From Pseudomonas svalbardensis (GTDB taxonomy: Bacteria; Pseudomonadota; Gammaproteobacteria; Pseudomonadales; Pseudomonadaceae): a stretch of 64,000 nucleotides of DNA. Both the position numbers and the translations under genes were made by a program. Location of the stretch: positions 4,227,501 through 4,291,500 of the forward strand of contig NZ_CP125619.1 of the NCBI RefSeq assembly GCF_030053115.1, written 5' to 3'. Shown here piece by piece: positions 43,140 to 52,987 of the stretch (positions within the stretch are counted from its first letter, which is position 1; every line of letters starts with the position of its first letter). The notes beneath the pieces are model-generated. The model saw only the letters and a program-made list of their open reading frames with translations, ran no database searches and was not told the origin of the DNA.

Positions 43140-44675
43140 ATGAACCGTAGCGACGTACTGATCATCGGCGCCGGCCCGACCGGGCTGGTGTTGGCGCTGT
43201 GGCTGAGCAAGCTTGGCGTGCAAGTGCGCATCATCGACAAGACGTCGGCACCCGGAACCACTTCGCGGGCGCTGGCCGTCCAGGCGCGGACGCTGGAGCT
43301 GTATCGCCAGCTCGACCTCAGCAATGCGGTGGTGCAGAACGGTCATCGAGTGGCCGCGGCGAACTTCTGGGTCAAGGGCGAACCCGTGGCGCGCTTGCCG
43401 CTGACCCGCATCGGCGAAGGCCTGACGCCCTATGCGTTCCTCGAAATCTTTCCTCAGGACGAACACGAACGGCTGCTGATAGACCGCCTCGAAGCCTTTG
43501 GCATCAAGGTGGAGCGCAACACTGAACTTGAGAGTTTCATGGAAACCGGTGACGGCATCACCGCCTATCTGCGCTTGGCCGATGGTCAGGAGGAAACCTG
43601 CCAGGCTTGCTATCTGGCAGGTTGTGACGGTGCCCGGTCGATCGTGCGCAAGACTCTGGACACCGGATTTCCCGGCGGCACCTACCAGCAGATTTTCTAC
43701 GTCGCCGACGTGCAGGCCAGCGGGCCGACGTTCAATGGCGAACTGCATGTGGATCTCGATGAAGCGGATTTTCTCGCGGTGTTTCCCTTGGCCGGTGAAG
43801 GCCGCGCCCGCCTGATCGGCACCGTACGCGACGAGCGCGCCGAGCAAGCCGAACCCCTGCAATTTGAAGACGTCAGCAGCCGGGCCATCGAGCATATGAA
43901 AGTAAAGATCGAACAACTGAACTGGTTCTCAAGCTACCGCGTGCATCATCGGGTGGCGGATCATTTTCGCACCGGGCGCGCGTTTCTATTGGGTGACGCC
44001 GCCCACGTCCACAGCCCCGCCGGTGGCCAGGGCATGAACACCGGCATTGGCGATGCCATCAACCTCGCCTGGAAACTCGCGGCGGTGTTGAGCGGCGGCG
44101 CTGAGGCCAAGCTCCTCGACACTTACGAACCTGAACGCATCGCCTTTGCCCGAAAACTGGTCGCCACCACCGATCGGGTGTTCAGTTTCGTCACGGCCGA
44201 AGGGCGCATGGCCGATGTGCTGCGCACGCGTCTGGCGCCGTTCGTGATTCCAAAAATGGCATCGTTTGAGGCGTCCCGCGAGTTCCTGTTTCGCACAGTG
44301 TCGCAGATCACCCTGAATTATCGCGGGATGCCGTTGAGCACGGGCGTTGCCGGTCATGTTCACGGTGGCGACCGCCTGCCTTGGGCTCACGATGGTGAGG
44401 GGGACAATTTCGAATCGTTGAAGTGTCTGACCTGGCAGGTGCATGTATATGGCGACACCAGCGACGAAATGATCGCCTGGTGCCACGAACATCATTTGCC
44501 GTTGCATGTTTTTGACTGGCGGCCGGCGTTTGAAACGGCTGGCTTGGGGCGTAACGGGTTTTACCTGTTGCGGCCGGATACGTATGTGGCGATTGCCGAC
44601 AACGCTGCCGATCCCAAGGTGATCGAGCGGTACTTTCGGGATCACGGGATCAGGCCGTTTTTCGGCGCGAACTGA
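43140..44675 (+). CDS. FAD-dependent aromatic monooxygenase
   Basis: A 511-residue class A flavoprotein hydroxylase (FAD_binding_3). The GxGxxG motif IIGAGPTGLVLALWL (residues 7-21), the DG motif LAGCDGARSIVRK (about 160-172) and the GD motif FLLGDAAHVHSPAGGQGMNT (about 280-300) are complete. A thioredoxin-like C-terminal domain follows. Family members hydroxylate phenols with NAD(P)H and O2. The substrate is unknown and there is no catabolic neighbour. GGAGGA lies 9 nt upstream. Confidence 0.92.
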   Translation: MNRSDVLIIGAGPTGLVLALWLSKLGVQVRIIDKTSAPGTTSRALAVQARTLELYRQLDLSNAVVQNGHRVAAANFWVKGEPVARLPLTRIGEGLTPYAFLEIFPQDEHERLLIDRLEAFGIKVERNTELESFMETGDGITAYLRLADGQEETCQACYLAGCDGARSIVRKTLDTGFPGGTYQQIFYVADVQASGPTFNGELHVDLDEADFLAVFPLAGEGRARLIGTVRDERAEQAEPLQFEDVSSRAIEHMKVKIEQLNWFSSYRVHHRVADHFRTGRAFLLGDAAHVHSPAGGQGMNTGIGDAINLAWKLAAVLSGGAEAKLLDTYEPERIAFARKLVATTDRVFSFVTAEGRMADVLRTRLAPFVIPKMASFEASREFLFRTVSQITLNYRGMPLSTGVAGHVHGGDRLPWAHDGEGDNFESLKCLTWQVHVYGDTSDEMIAWCHEHHLPLHVFDWRPAFETAGLGRNGFYLLRPDTYVAIADNAADPKVIERYFRDHGIRPFFGAN

Positions 44676-44690
44676 CTCAACACAGTCAAA

Positions 44691-44720
44691 ATGTGGGAGC
44701 GGGCTTGCTCGCTCCCACAT
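44691..44720. repeat. Single REP-like hairpin acting as terminator
   Basis: ATGTGGGAGCG and CGCTCCCACAT pair around an 8-nt loop between the convergent monooxygenase and hemB genes, flanked by A and T runs. It is a compressed version of the GTGGGAGCGAGC family. Confidence 0.85.
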
Positions 44721-44737
44721 TTAATCTGCAGTGATAC

Positions 44738-45712
44738 TTAGATCCCGGCCAGTGCCAGGTCCATCGCGAAGTAAGTGAAGATCAGATCCGCTCCGGCCCG
44801 CTTGATCGCGCCAAGGCTCTCACGCACCACGCGAGCCTCATCGATCGCCCCGGCCTGCGCGGCGAATTTGATCATCGCGTACTCACCGCTCACCTGATAC
44901 GCCGACAGCGGCAAACGCGAGGCTTCACGGATGTCGCGGATGATGTCCAGGTACGCGCCGGCCGGTTTGACCATCAGCGCGTCGGCGCCTTCCTGCTCGT
45001 CCATCAGTGACTCGCGCACGGCTTCGCGGCGGTTCATCGGGTTCATCTGATAGCTTTTGCGGTCGCCCTTGAGTGCGCTGCCGCCGGCTTCACGGAACGG
45101 ACCGTAGAGCGCCGAGGCAAACTTGGTCGAATAGGCCATGATCGCGGTCTGGTTGAAACCCGCTTCGTCCAGCGCCCGGCGAATGGCCTGAACCTGCCCG
45201 TCCATGGCGGCCGAAGGAGCGATCACATCGGCGCCGGCACGGGCGGCGGCCACGGCTTGTTTGCCGAGGTTGATCAGGGTCTGGTCATTGTCAACTTCGT
45301 GGTTATGCAGCACACCGCAGTGGCCGTGGTCGGTGTATTCGCAGAAGCAGGTGTCGGACATCACAATCATGTCCGGTACCGCATCCTTGGCAATGCGCGA
45401 CATCCGCGACACCAGCCCGTTGTCGCTCCAGGTGTCGCTGCCGTTGCCGTCCAAATGGTGCGACACGCCGAACGTCATCACCGACTTGATCCCGGCCCGG
45501 GCATAACGCTCGATCTCACCCGCCAGTTTCGACTCTGGAATACGCATCACACCGGGCATGCTTTTGATCGGTACGAAGTCGTCGATCTCTTCCTCGACGA
45601 AAATCGGCAGCACCAGATCGTTCAAGCTGAACTCGGTTTCCTGGAACAGGCTGCGCAGGCTCGCATTGCGGCGCAGACGGCGTGGACGTGCTTCGGGGAA
45701 CTGACTGGACAT
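44738..45712 (-). CDS. hemB: Delta-aminolevulinic acid dehydratase, zinc type
   Basis: A 324-residue porphobilinogen synthase that condenses two ALA molecules in heme synthesis. The Schiff-base lysines lie in YSTKFAS and MVKPAG. The active-site loop reads [14 protein letters not shown], with the three zinc cysteines. The main HemB of P. aeruginosa is magnesium-dependent and lacks these cysteines, so this is probably a second, zinc-type copy. Monocistronic, 152 nt after the PhzF gene on the same strand. Confidence 0.93.
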   Translation of the reverse strand: MSSQFPEARPRRLRRNASLRSLFQETEFSLNDLVLPIFVEEEIDDFVPIKSMPGVMRIPESKLAGEIERYARAGIKSVMTFGVSHHLDGNGSDTWSDNGLVSRMSRIAKDAVPDMIVMSDTCFCEYTDHGHCGVLHNHEVDNDQTLINLGKQAVAAARAGADVIAPSAAMDGQVQAIRRALDEAGFNQTAIMAYSTKFASALYGPFREAGGSALKGDRKSYQMNPMNRREAVRESLMDEQEGADALMVKPAGAYLDIIRDIREASRLPLSAYQVSGEYAMIKFAAQAGAIDEARVVRESLGAIKRAGADLIFTYFAMDLALAGI

Positions 45713-45864
45713 GAGGGGTTCCTGAAAAACGGAGGACGAGACGAAAGTTGTAGGGGGCGAAGCTTATGCCTTGCAAGGCGCGGGGCACAAACCTCGATCG
45801 CTCAAGACTGCGTTACCGCGACAGCAACAATCGCGCGCAATTAACGCAAGCCCGCTCCCACAGG

Positions 45865-46707
45865 TCACAGCGTCAGGGTTCCGCTGATGCAGGTCACCAC
45901 CGCGCCGCCAATCCAGATCTCGTCGCCCACATGCTCGACCTGAATGCGTCCGGCGCGGCCCATGGTCAGGCCCTGGCTGACCACATAGGACGCCGGCGCC
46001 AGTCCTTCGCTGAGCAACCATTGGGCAACTCCGGCGTTCAGGCTGCCGGTGGCAGGGTCTTCCGGCATGCCGTCGCCGGAGATGAACGCCCGCACTTCGA
46101 ACTGTGCGTCATCGCCATCGCGCTCGGGATGCCACGGCGCGATGACACCGACGGCCAGGCCAAGCATTTGCGAATGATCCGGTTGCAGGTCCAGCACCTG
46201 CTGGCGATCCTCGACCATCACGGCCAGCCATCCGGCACCGTTGTCGACCCACTGAGTGCGCACAATCGCTCCCGATTCCAGCCCGAGCCCCCGCCGCACC
46301 CGTTCCACCACATCCGCTTCCACCGGCCCGGTTTTGAGCAATGGCGGTGCGAGAAAGGCCAGCGCTGTCCCTTGTCGACGAACCCGCACCAGCCCCACGC
46401 CGCACTCCTGAATGATCTCTTCGCCCTTGGGCACGCCACCGGCCTCCAGCCACGCATGGCAGGTGCCCAGTGTCGGATGGCCAGCGAACGGCAATTCGTT
46501 CAGGGTGGTGAAGATCCGCACGCGATAATCGGCGCGAGGATCGCGCGGCTCGAGTATGAATGTGGTTTCGCTGAGGTTGGTCCAGCTGGCGAACGCCGCC
46601 ATGCGCTCATCGCTGAGCTCATCGGCGCCGAACACCACCGCCAACGGATTGCCCTTGAGCGCAACACGGCTGAAGACATCTACTTGCTTGAAATCGAATG
46701 AGTGCAT
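45865..46707 (-). CDS. PhzF family isomerase
   Basis: A 280-residue protein of the PhzF/diaminopimelate-epimerase-like fold. FKQVDVFSRVALKGNPLAVV opens it. The active-site Glu lies in NLSETTF, and DPATGSLNAGVAQWL is the second-lobe signature. In phenazine producers PhzF isomerises DHHA. No other phz genes are here, so the substrate is unknown. It ends next to a half REP (CAAGCCCGCTCCCACAGG, 45847-45864). Confidence 0.9.
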   Translation of the reverse strand: MHSFDFKQVDVFSRVALKGNPLAVVFGADELSDERMAAFASWTNLSETTFILEPRDPRADYRVRIFTTLNELPFAGHPTLGTCHAWLEAGGVPKGEEIIQECGVGLVRVRRQGTALAFLAPPLLKTGPVEADVVERVRRGLGLESGAIVRTQWVDNGAGWLAVMVEDRQQVLDLQPDHSQMLGLAVGVIAPWHPERDGDDAQFEVRAFISGDGMPEDPATGSLNAGVAQWLLSEGLAPASYVVSQGLTMGRAGRIQVEHVGDEIWIGGAVVTCISGTLTL

Positions 46708-46725
46708 GGCCTGCCTTGGTCTTGA

Positions 46726-47439
46726 TCAAATCGAAGCGTTTGACTTGGGAATTTCCAGCCCGCGCATCACCGCCGGCCGTGCCAGAAAGCGCTCCAGCAC
46801 ACGCGTGACGTTCGGGAAGTCCTCGATGCCCACCAGCTCGCCGGCCTCATAGAATCCGATCAGGTTGCGCACCCAGGGGAAGGTCGCGATGTCCGCGATG
46901 GTGTAGCGCTCGCCCATGATCCAGTCGCGCCCTTCCAGGCGGTTATCGAGGACATTGAGCAGGCGTTTGCTTTCATCGACGTAGCGGTCGCGGGGACGTT
47001 TGTCCTCGTAGTCCTTGCCGGCAAATCTATTGAAAAAACCGACCTGGCCGAACATCGGTCCGATGCCGCCCATCTGAAACATCAGCCACTGGATAGTCTC
47101 GTATCTCGCCGCCGATTCCTGGGCCAGCAGTTGCCCGCTCTTGTCGGCCAGGTAAATCAGAATCGCCCCGGACTCGAACAGCGCCAGGGGTTGATCCCCC
47201 GGACCGTGGGGGTCGAGGATTGCCGGGATCTTGTTGTTGGGGTTCAGCGAAAGAAATTCGGGGGACATCTGATCATGGGTGTCGAAGGCCACACGATGCG
47301 GTTCGTAGGGCAGTCCGATCTCTTCGAGCATGATCGACACCTTGACGCCGTTGGGGGTCGGCAAGGAGTAAAGCTGGATCCACTCGGGGTATTGAGCCGG
47401 CCATTTTTGGGTAATCGGGAACGCGGACAGATCGGTCAT
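46726..47439 (-). CDS. Glutathione S-transferase, YfcG/YghU type
   Basis: A 237-residue GST. IQLYSLPTPNGVKVSIMLEE with the catalytic Thr/Asn-type TPNG, the NPNNKIPAILDPHGP loop and LFESGAILIYLADKSG match the YfcG/YghU disulfide-bond reductase group. The helical domain has the usual GDEYTIADIA-type motif, here ERYTIADIATFPW. The ATG at 47439 is chosen by homology. The PhzF gene follows 18 nt downstream, so they may be co-transcribed. Confidence 0.9.
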   Translation of the reverse strand: MTDLSAFPITQKWPAQYPEWIQLYSLPTPNGVKVSIMLEEIGLPYEPHRVAFDTHDQMSPEFLSLNPNNKIPAILDPHGPGDQPLALFESGAILIYLADKSGQLLAQESAARYETIQWLMFQMGGIGPMFGQVGFFNRFAGKDYEDKRPRDRYVDESKRLLNVLDNRLEGRDWIMGERYTIADIATFPWVRNLIGFYEAGELVGIEDFPNVTRVLERFLARPAVMRGLEIPKSNASI

Positions 47440-47809
47440 GGGAAGCATCCACACGGAAAAAGTAGCTGCTGATCATAATGTAGGGCCTGGCGAAGGCTAC
47501 GATTTTTTGGCGTATCAATGTTGCTGATAAGCAAGATCAATAGATCCCAGCCGGTCAGTGGCGCCAACACGTGTACTGTGTCCATAAATCCGCAACATCC
47601 TGTCGATAACCTCTGCTCTAACCCATCTCAGGTTGCCGCTACAGTGCTGCGCACTCGCTCGGATCGAACCAAATGGGCTTCAGAGGACTCTGAGCATTGC
47701 CCTTTCGGAAACGGACCGGCCCAACGACATGGAAAACACCCGACGCAGGGAGCTCGCGGTGTAAAGGTTTGTCAGCCTTAACCGAATGCGCTGAAGATCA
47801 CCTATTCAA
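47440..47809. other. Intergenic region without a recognisable gene
   Basis: 370 nt between divergent genes. A frame of 87 codons (47518-47781) has no ribosome-binding site and atypical composition, and I do not believe it. No repeat or clear operator is visible. Both promoters must lie here. Confidence 0.5.
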
Positions 47810-48484
47810 ATGATGAACCTTTTTAATTTCGCCAAACGCTTCAAGCATCGCGCGTATGTCGTCCTGCCCTCCCTGTTGGCGGTCAGCGCGCTGTTCCTGT
47901 CCCTTGAGTCCAGCGAAAGCCGCGCCCAACCGGCGGACGGCACCCAGACGCTGGTGTTCCTGCGTCACGCGGAAAAACCCGCCGGCGGCCTCGGCCAGCT
48001 CAACTGTCAGGGTCTGAACCGTGCCATCGACCTGGCCACCTTGCTGCCGGAAAAATTCGGCAAGGCCAACTACGTGTTTGCCGCCAACCCGACGCGCAAT
48101 GTCGAAGAAGGCGAACTGGACAATTCCTACAGTTACATCCGTCCCCTGATGACCATCAGCCCCAGCGCGATCAAGCTTGGTTTGCCGGTGAACATCAACT
48201 TCTCGGCCAACGACACCAGCGACCTGGCCGATGAATTGCTCCACGACAAGTATCACAACTCGGTCATCTACACCGCCTGGTCCCACGGCTACCTGCCGGA
48301 GCTGATCAACAAGGTCGCGGGAGAAGCCGTCGGCAAGAAACAGAACATCACCGATGACTGGGAATCCAGCGACTACGACTCGCTGTACGTGCTCACCCTG
48401 ACCTGGCACAACGGCAAGGCCAGTGTGCAGAGCCACGCCTACAAGCAAGGTCTGGATAATGGACGGGAGACCTGTCCGACGTAA
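47810..48484 (+). CDS. Exported histidine phosphatase superfamily protein
   Basis: A 224-residue protein with an N-terminal signal or anchor (about residues 15-38, ending SESRAQ). The phosphohistidine motif LVFLRHAEKP contains the catalytic His. The second His lies in YTAWSHGYLPEL. These features place it in branch 1 of the histidine phosphatases, in a periplasmic subgroup. The substrate is unknown. The ribosome-binding site is weak. A terminator follows. Confidence 0.85.
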   Translation: MMNLFNFAKRFKHRAYVVLPSLLAVSALFLSLESSESRAQPADGTQTLVFLRHAEKPAGGLGQLNCQGLNRAIDLATLLPEKFGKANYVFAANPTRNVEEGELDNSYSYIRPLMTISPSAIKLGLPVNINFSANDTSDLADELLHDKYHNSVIYTAWSHGYLPELINKVAGEAVGKKQNITDDWESSDYDSLYVLTLTWHNGKASVQSHAYKQGLDNGRETCPT

Positions 48485-48520
48485 GGGGCGGCAGTGCTTT
48501 AAGTTTTATAGCGTCTGCAA

Positions 48521-48549
48521 GGCCCCTTCGACTTGCTCGCGAAGGGGCC
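48521..48549. terminator. Terminator between the phosphatase and selU
   Basis: GGCCCCTTCG and CGAAGGGGCC arms with a 9-nt loop (ACTTGCTCG) between convergent genes. The loop and inner stem resemble a degenerate REP unit. Confidence 0.8.
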
Positions 48550-48564
48550 GACAAAACCAACACA

Positions 48565-49668
48565 TTACTTACGATTGATGCGCCGCTCCCGAAGATACTC
48601 AAGAACCGCAGCCCGCTCCCCGGCGAATTCAATACGAGCCCCTTTCTTCTCCCGCTGAAACGCATACATCGGGTCGTAATACTCGCGGAGCAATCCTTCG
48701 ATCCAGCCCCGGTGCAAGTCCACTGCCCCGCTGCTCGCCTGCTCCGCCAGCGCGTCTTCCATCAACATCAACATCCGCCGATGGCGCTCACCGCCCAGAC
48801 GTTTCTGCACGTTGTTCAGGCTCTCCAGCAAGCGCTCGGAAAACAGCGCGAAGCCTTCATCGCCATGCACGCCGATGAACTCGGCACACAAGTCCACCAC
48901 GTAATCGCGCAGGATCCGTTCGACTCGCCCTTCAAGGCTGTCTTCCAGCCAAACCATCGGGAACTGTTGCATGCCCTCAAACAGCGGCAACGGCAGCGCA
49001 CAACTGCCAATCGCACGGCTCTCGTCTTCCAGTACAAACTGCTCGATGCCGTGGGCGCGCTTCTTCAGCACGTCCACTGCCAGGCGGTTTTCAAAATCGA
49101 TGTTGGAGGGTTGGCCGGTGGCGCGTTTACCGAAACTGGAGCCGCGGTGATGGGCGTGACCTTCAAGGTCCAGGCCGTTGCGCAACTGCGTGAGCACTTC
49201 GGTTTTACCGGTGCCGGTCATGCCGCCGAGCAAGACGAAATCACACTGGGCAACCGCTTGATCGACGGTGTCGAGCAAGAAGCTGCGCATGGCCTTGTAG
49301 CCGCCACCCACTCGCAGATAGTCGATGCCCGCCTCGTCCTTGAGCCATTGCTGGACGATCTGCGAGCGCAAACCGCCGCGAAAACAATACAAATACCCAT
49401 CTGGATGAGCCCGGGCAAAATCGGCCCAGGCCTGGATACGCTCGGCTTTTATCTCGCCGGACACCAACTGGTGCCCCAGCGTAATAGCCGCTTGCTGGCC
49501 GTGTTGCTTGTAACAGGTGCCGACCCGTTGCCGCTCATGGTCATTCATCAGCGGCAGGTTGATCACGCCGGGGAATGAGCCTTTGATAAATTCGACCGGC
49601 GCACGGGCATCCATCATCGGTCGGTCGTTGAGGAAAATGTCGCGGTAATCGGTGAATTCGATGGACAT
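48565..49668 (-). CDS. selU: tRNA 2-selenouridine synthase
   Basis: A 367-residue MnmH/YbbB enzyme that replaces sulfur with selenium in 2-thiouridine at tRNA position 34. An N-terminal rhodanese domain carries the active Cys95 ([12 protein letters not shown]). A P-loop domain follows ([10 protein letters not shown], about 148-157). Its ATG overlaps the selD stop as TGATG, so it is coupled to its selenium donor. Length is standard. Confidence 0.95.
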   Translation of the reverse strand: MSIEFTDYRDIFLNDRPMMDARAPVEFIKGSFPGVINLPLMNDHERQRVGTCYKQHGQQAAITLGHQLVSGEIKAERIQAWADFARAHPDGYLYCFRGGLRSQIVQQWLKDEAGIDYLRVGGGYKAMRSFLLDTVDQAVAQCDFVLLGGMTGTGKTEVLTQLRNGLDLEGHAHHRGSSFGKRATGQPSNIDFENRLAVDVLKKRAHGIEQFVLEDESRAIGSCALPLPLFEGMQQFPMVWLEDSLEGRVERILRDYVVDLCAEFIGVHGDEGFALFSERLLESLNNVQKRLGGERHRRMLMLMEDALAEQASSGAVDLHRGWIEGLLREYYDPMYAFQREKKGARIEFAGERAAVLEYLRERRINRK

Positions 49669-50702
49669 CAAAACACCTCAACCGCGTTCGTCTGTCGCTC
49701 GATCAGTTCACCGATCGGCTCAAGGGTAAGGCCCAGCTCGGCGGCTACGTTGAGGAAGTGTTCGTTGCCTTCGGGCGTCACCGCAACCAGCAGGCCACCG
49801 CTGGTCTGCGGATCGCAGAGCACGCGTTTGTGCATTTCCTGAAGACGCCCAAGCTTGCTGGCGTAGCTGTCGAAGTTGCGCAACGTCCCGCCCGGCACGC
49901 AGCCTTGGTCGAGGTAATACTCGACACCCGGCAGACGCGGCACACGGTCGTACTCGATGCGAGCGGTCACGTTGCTGCCGTCGGCCATTTCCACCAAATG
50001 CCCCAGCAGACCAAAACCGGTGACGTCGGTCATCGCGGTGACGCACTCGAGTTTGCCGAAACGGCTGCCGGGTTTGTTCAGGGTGCACATCCAGTCGCGG
50101 GCCAGGCCGATATCGGCATGGCGCAATTTGCCCTGCTTCTCGGCCGTGGTGAGGATGCCGATGCCCAGCGGTTTGGTGAGGTAGAGCAGGCAACCGGCGG
50201 TGGCGGTGTCGTTGCGTTTCATGTGGCGCTTTTCCACCAGACCGGTCACGGCGAGGCCGAAGATCGGCTCGGGCGCGTCGATGGAGTGTCCACCGGCCAA
50301 CGGAATTCCGGCTTCATCGCAGACCGAACGCCCGCCGCGAATCACTTCCCGGGCAATCTCCGGCGCCAGTACGTTGACCGGCCAGCCGAGGATCGCAATC
50401 GCCATCAACGGATCGCCGCCCATGGCGTAGATGTCGCTGATGGCATTGGTGGCGGCGATGCGGCCGAAATCGAACGGGTCGTCGACGATCGGCATAAAGA
50501 AGTCGGTGGTCGACACCACGCCGCGCTCTTCATCAATGGCGTACACCGCCGCATCATCGCGCGAGGCGTTGCCAACCCAGAGTTTCGGGTCAAGGTTCTG
50601 CGCCCCGCTGCCGGCCAGAATCACCTCCAGCACCTGGGGAGAAATCTTGCAGCCACACCCTGCGCCGTGGCTGTACTGGGTCAGACGAATCGGTTCGCTC
50701 AT
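49668..50702 (-). CDS. selD: Selenide, water dikinase
   Basis: A 344-residue synthetase of selenophosphate from selenide and [11 protein letters not shown] holds the active Cys16 (no selenocysteine) and Lys19. [20 protein letters not shown] binds ATP and metal. The ATG at 50702 has GAGGTG 9 nt upstream. It is coupled to selU. No selA, selB or formate dehydrogenase lies nearby, so tRNA selenouridine is the local use of the selenium. Confidence 0.96.
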   Translation of the reverse strand: MSEPIRLTQYSHGAGCGCKISPQVLEVILAGSGAQNLDPKLWVGNASRDDAAVYAIDEERGVVSTTDFFMPIVDDPFDFGRIAATNAISDIYAMGGDPLMAIAILGWPVNVLAPEIAREVIRGGRSVCDEAGIPLAGGHSIDAPEPIFGLAVTGLVEKRHMKRNDTATAGCLLYLTKPLGIGILTTAEKQGKLRHADIGLARDWMCTLNKPGSRFGKLECVTAMTDVTGFGLLGHLVEMADGSNVTARIEYDRVPRLPGVEYYLDQGCVPGGTLRNFDSYASKLGRLQEMHKRVLCDPQTSGGLLVAVTPEGNEHFLNVAAELGLTLEPIGELIERQTNAVEVF

Positions 50703-50844
50703 GGGGGGACACACCTCGTAAAATCAGTGCCGAAGAGTCTACATCAACGTCGTCTCCCCCGAGGCCCCACGAATCGTTGACCGAAGGGCAGTTAAACCAC
50801 CAATTCCCTAACCTTTTCCATACCTTGAGCAAAACTGGTATGCC

Positions 50845-50873
50845 TTGTGCAAACGTTTGCGAGTCGTTGATAC
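50845..50873 (+). promoter_or_regulatory. tsx promoter with a LacI/PurR-type operator
   Basis: GCAAACGTTTGC (50849-50860) is a perfect 12-bp palindrome with the central CG typical of LacI/PurR/CytR operators. It lies between a TTGTGC -35 (50845-50850) and a TGATAC -10 (50868-50873) with 17-nt spacing. A repressor bound here would block polymerase directly. Confidence 0.6.
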
Positions 50874-50944
50874 AAGCGTTTTCGCTACATAACCGCGCAA
50901 GCCCGCAGAACCGGGCCTTCGATTCGCACGAAAAGGGACTTTTA

Positions 50945-51901
50945 ATGCTCCGCACGTCCAGCCGCGTGACTTGCTCGCGCACTTTTGCTGTTTCCTTGCT
51001 GCTGGCCAGCGTTACAGGACTACTCAGCAGCACTGTTTTGGCGCAACCCGCCCCCGCCGAAGAATCAGCCCAAGGCGAAACCCTCAGCCCCCAAGCGAGC
51101 CCACCGAAAAAAGGCGTGTACCTCTCGGACTGGTTCAACCAGGACCTGACCGTCATCGGCAGCAAAGACATCAGTTTCGGCCCGCAACCGGCCGACGATA
51201 TCTACCTGGAATACGAGTACTTCGGGCGCAAGGGGCCGTTCGAGTTGTACGGCTACATCGATATCCCGAAGATCTTCGACATCGGCAACAGCCATGACAA
51301 AGGCGTGTGGGACCACGGCTCACCGGTGTTCATGGAGCACGAACCGCGGATCTCCATCGACTACCTCGCCGGCCGCAGCCTGGCCATCGGGCCGTTCAAG
51401 GAATGGTACGTCGCCTTCGACTGGGTCTACGACCACGGCAGCAACAGCGCCAACCGCGCCAATACGCTGTACAGCGGTTTAGGTACCGACATCGACACCC
51501 ATTCGCGGGTCAACCTGTCGGCCAACTTCTATGGGCGCTACCAGTGGGAAAACTACGGCGCCAGCAACGAATATTCGTGGGACGGCTATCGCGCCCAACT
51601 CAAATACATCGTGCCGATCAGCAGCTTCAGCAACGGCGCGTCACTGACCTACATCGGGTTCACCAACTTGGACTTCGGCTCGGACTTGCACAAGGACAAC
51701 CCGGCTCGCACCGCCAACGCCACCGTCGCCACCAACGTCTTGCTGTACTCGTTCACCCACTTGCGTTTCACCCTGGTCGGCCGGTATTTCCACAACGGCG
51801 GCAACTGGGAGGATGGCAGCGAATTGAATTTCGGCGACGGTAACTTCCGCGCCCGTTCCGACGGTTGGGGTTACTACGCCGGCGTCGGTTATCAGTTTTA
51901 A
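50945..51901 (+). CDS. tsx: Tsx-type nucleoside-specific outer membrane channel
   Basis: A 318-residue outer membrane beta-barrel with a signal peptide (cleaved after TVLAQ, about residue 30). It has alternating aromatic strands, a D-I-P-K-I-F-D segment in YGYIDIPKIFDIGNSHDKG, and a C-terminal aromatic residue (YAGVGYQF). These match the nucleoside-specific channel-forming Tsx/OmpK family. The start at 50945 is chosen because of AAAAGGGA upstream. It is followed by a remnant of a purine nucleoside permease, which supports the nucleoside role. Confidence 0.87.
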   Translation: MLRTSSRVTCSRTFAVSLLLASVTGLLSSTVLAQPAPAEESAQGETLSPQASPPKKGVYLSDWFNQDLTVIGSKDISFGPQPADDIYLEYEYFGRKGPFELYGYIDIPKIFDIGNSHDKGVWDHGSPVFMEHEPRISIDYLAGRSLAIGPFKEWYVAFDWVYDHGSNSANRANTLYSGLGTDIDTHSRVNLSANFYGRYQWENYGASNEYSWDGYRAQLKYIVPISSFSNGASLTYIGFTNLDFGSDLHKDNPARTANATVATNVLLYSFTHLRFTLVGRYFHNGGNWEDGSELNFGDGNFRARSDGWGYYAGVGYQF

Positions 51902-51934
51902 GACTTGTTTGAATCAGGAGGTTTTACGCATGCA

Positions 51935-52174
51935 ATGACGCGTCTTTCCCTGGCCTGCGCCGCCCTGCTCTCTTCAACGGCCTGGGCGACTGAAGCGCCG
52001 ATCCAGCCGAAAGTGATGTTGATCACCATGTTCGCCCCCGAGGCGCAAAACTGGATTGATCGGCTGGAACTCAAGCAGGAAGTGCGGGTGCCGGGGCTGT
52101 CCGCCGAGTACCCGACTGTGCAGGAGATTTTGAAGAACTGGTCGGCGTGGGAGAAAGGCGTTCCCGAGGCTTGA
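51935..52174 (+). pseudogene. Purine nucleoside permease with a large internal deletion
   Basis: A 79-codon frame joins the first 60 residues of a NUP-family permease (signal peptide, then KVMLITMFAPEAQNWIDRLE and VPGLSAEYP) to its last 19 (TVQEILKNWSAWEKGVPEA). About 250-280 central residues are gone without a frameshift. AGGAGG lies 13 nt before the ATG, an unusually long distance. It should be transcribed with tsx but cannot transport. Confidence 0.75.
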
Positions 52175-52416
52175 CCGTGAACAGAGTATCTACAGGGATG
52201 GAATGACGGCCGGAGGAGATTTGCGCATCTGCATCGGTGTCACTCAGGTCTGGGGGCGCGGCAAGGGCCATGGGCAGCAATCATTGGGGGTTTCAGAGAT
52301 TGCAGGGTAACGAGCCACCAGTCTCGTCGCTACTGGCGGCATCCATCTGACAATCCGAGTGAATTTTCCGTAACCCAAACGATCCTTGTATTACCACAGG
52401 GAGGAATACGGGCTCT

Positions 52417-52644
52417 ATGAACAACGCAAAACTTTTCGTCATTGAATACACCCTTCATGGCGCGCCCAAGTCTTTCATCATCCGCCTGGATAAGATGGAT
52501 AACGCGGAGGCTTGGCATTGGGCAAGTTGCGACGCGGGGGTCGGACGAATCCCTCGCTTCGGTCGAGAAAAGGTGCAAAAAACCAGCAAGCCGATGGCGG
52601 AAAAATTCGGCGTGGAAAACGTCAAGTGGCGGCCGGCGAATTAA
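52417..52644 (+). CDS. DUF6555 family protein
   Basis: A 75-residue soluble protein. KLFVIEYTLHGAPKSFIIRL and MDNAEAWHWASCDAGVGRIP are characteristic of DUF6555, a small pseudomonad family of unknown function. GGGAGGA lies upstream of the ATG. The 240 nt before it hold no gene I can support. A second small gene follows 38 nt downstream. Confidence 0.8.
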   Translation: MNNAKLFVIEYTLHGAPKSFIIRLDKMDNAEAWHWASCDAGVGRIPRFGREKVQKTSKPMAEKFGVENVKWRPAN

Positions 52645-52682
52645 CAGATGGCGCGGCTTTGGACATTTGGAGGGATCGGCGC

Positions 52683-52961
52683 ATGAAATCAACGCAACTC
52701 ACCAGCACGGTACACCTCGACTACGGCCTCGATACGCCGTTCGGTCGAATCACCAAAAGCGCCGAGTGTCAGGTCGGTCTTGAACAAGTCGAGCATGACC
52801 CGACCCGCTTCGCACTACGCGTCCAGCCACCTATACCGCAAGATCTGGAACAGGCAAAAACGGTGTTGGTGAAGGTGGATGGACGACGACTCAATGGGAT
52901 CATCCGCCATACCGAACGGCTGGAAGATCAAAGCCTGAAACTGGAAGTGGAGCCCGAATAG
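52683..52961 (+). CDS. Conserved small protein, unknown function
   Basis: A 92-residue soluble, beta-rich protein (starts MKSTQLTSTVHLDYGLDTPF). GGAGGG lies 9 nt before the ATG. I recognise no domain. It lies just after the DUF6555 gene, probably in the same transcript, and ends 26 nt from the convergent metallothionein gene. Confidence 0.65.
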   Translation: MKSTQLTSTVHLDYGLDTPFGRITKSAECQVGLEQVEHDPTRFALRVQPPIPQDLEQAKTVLVKVDGRRLNGIIRHTERLEDQSLKLEVEPE

Positions 52962-52987
52962 GCCCCACATTCTGTGCGTGGCTGATG

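Noticed and set aside
45865..46707. PhzF as evidence of phenazine production
   Set aside because: No other phz genes are in the window, and stand-alone PhzF-like proteins are common in non-producers.
47518..47781. An 87-codon frame upstream of the histidine phosphatase
   Set aside because: No ribosome-binding site, unusual composition and no recognisable domain.
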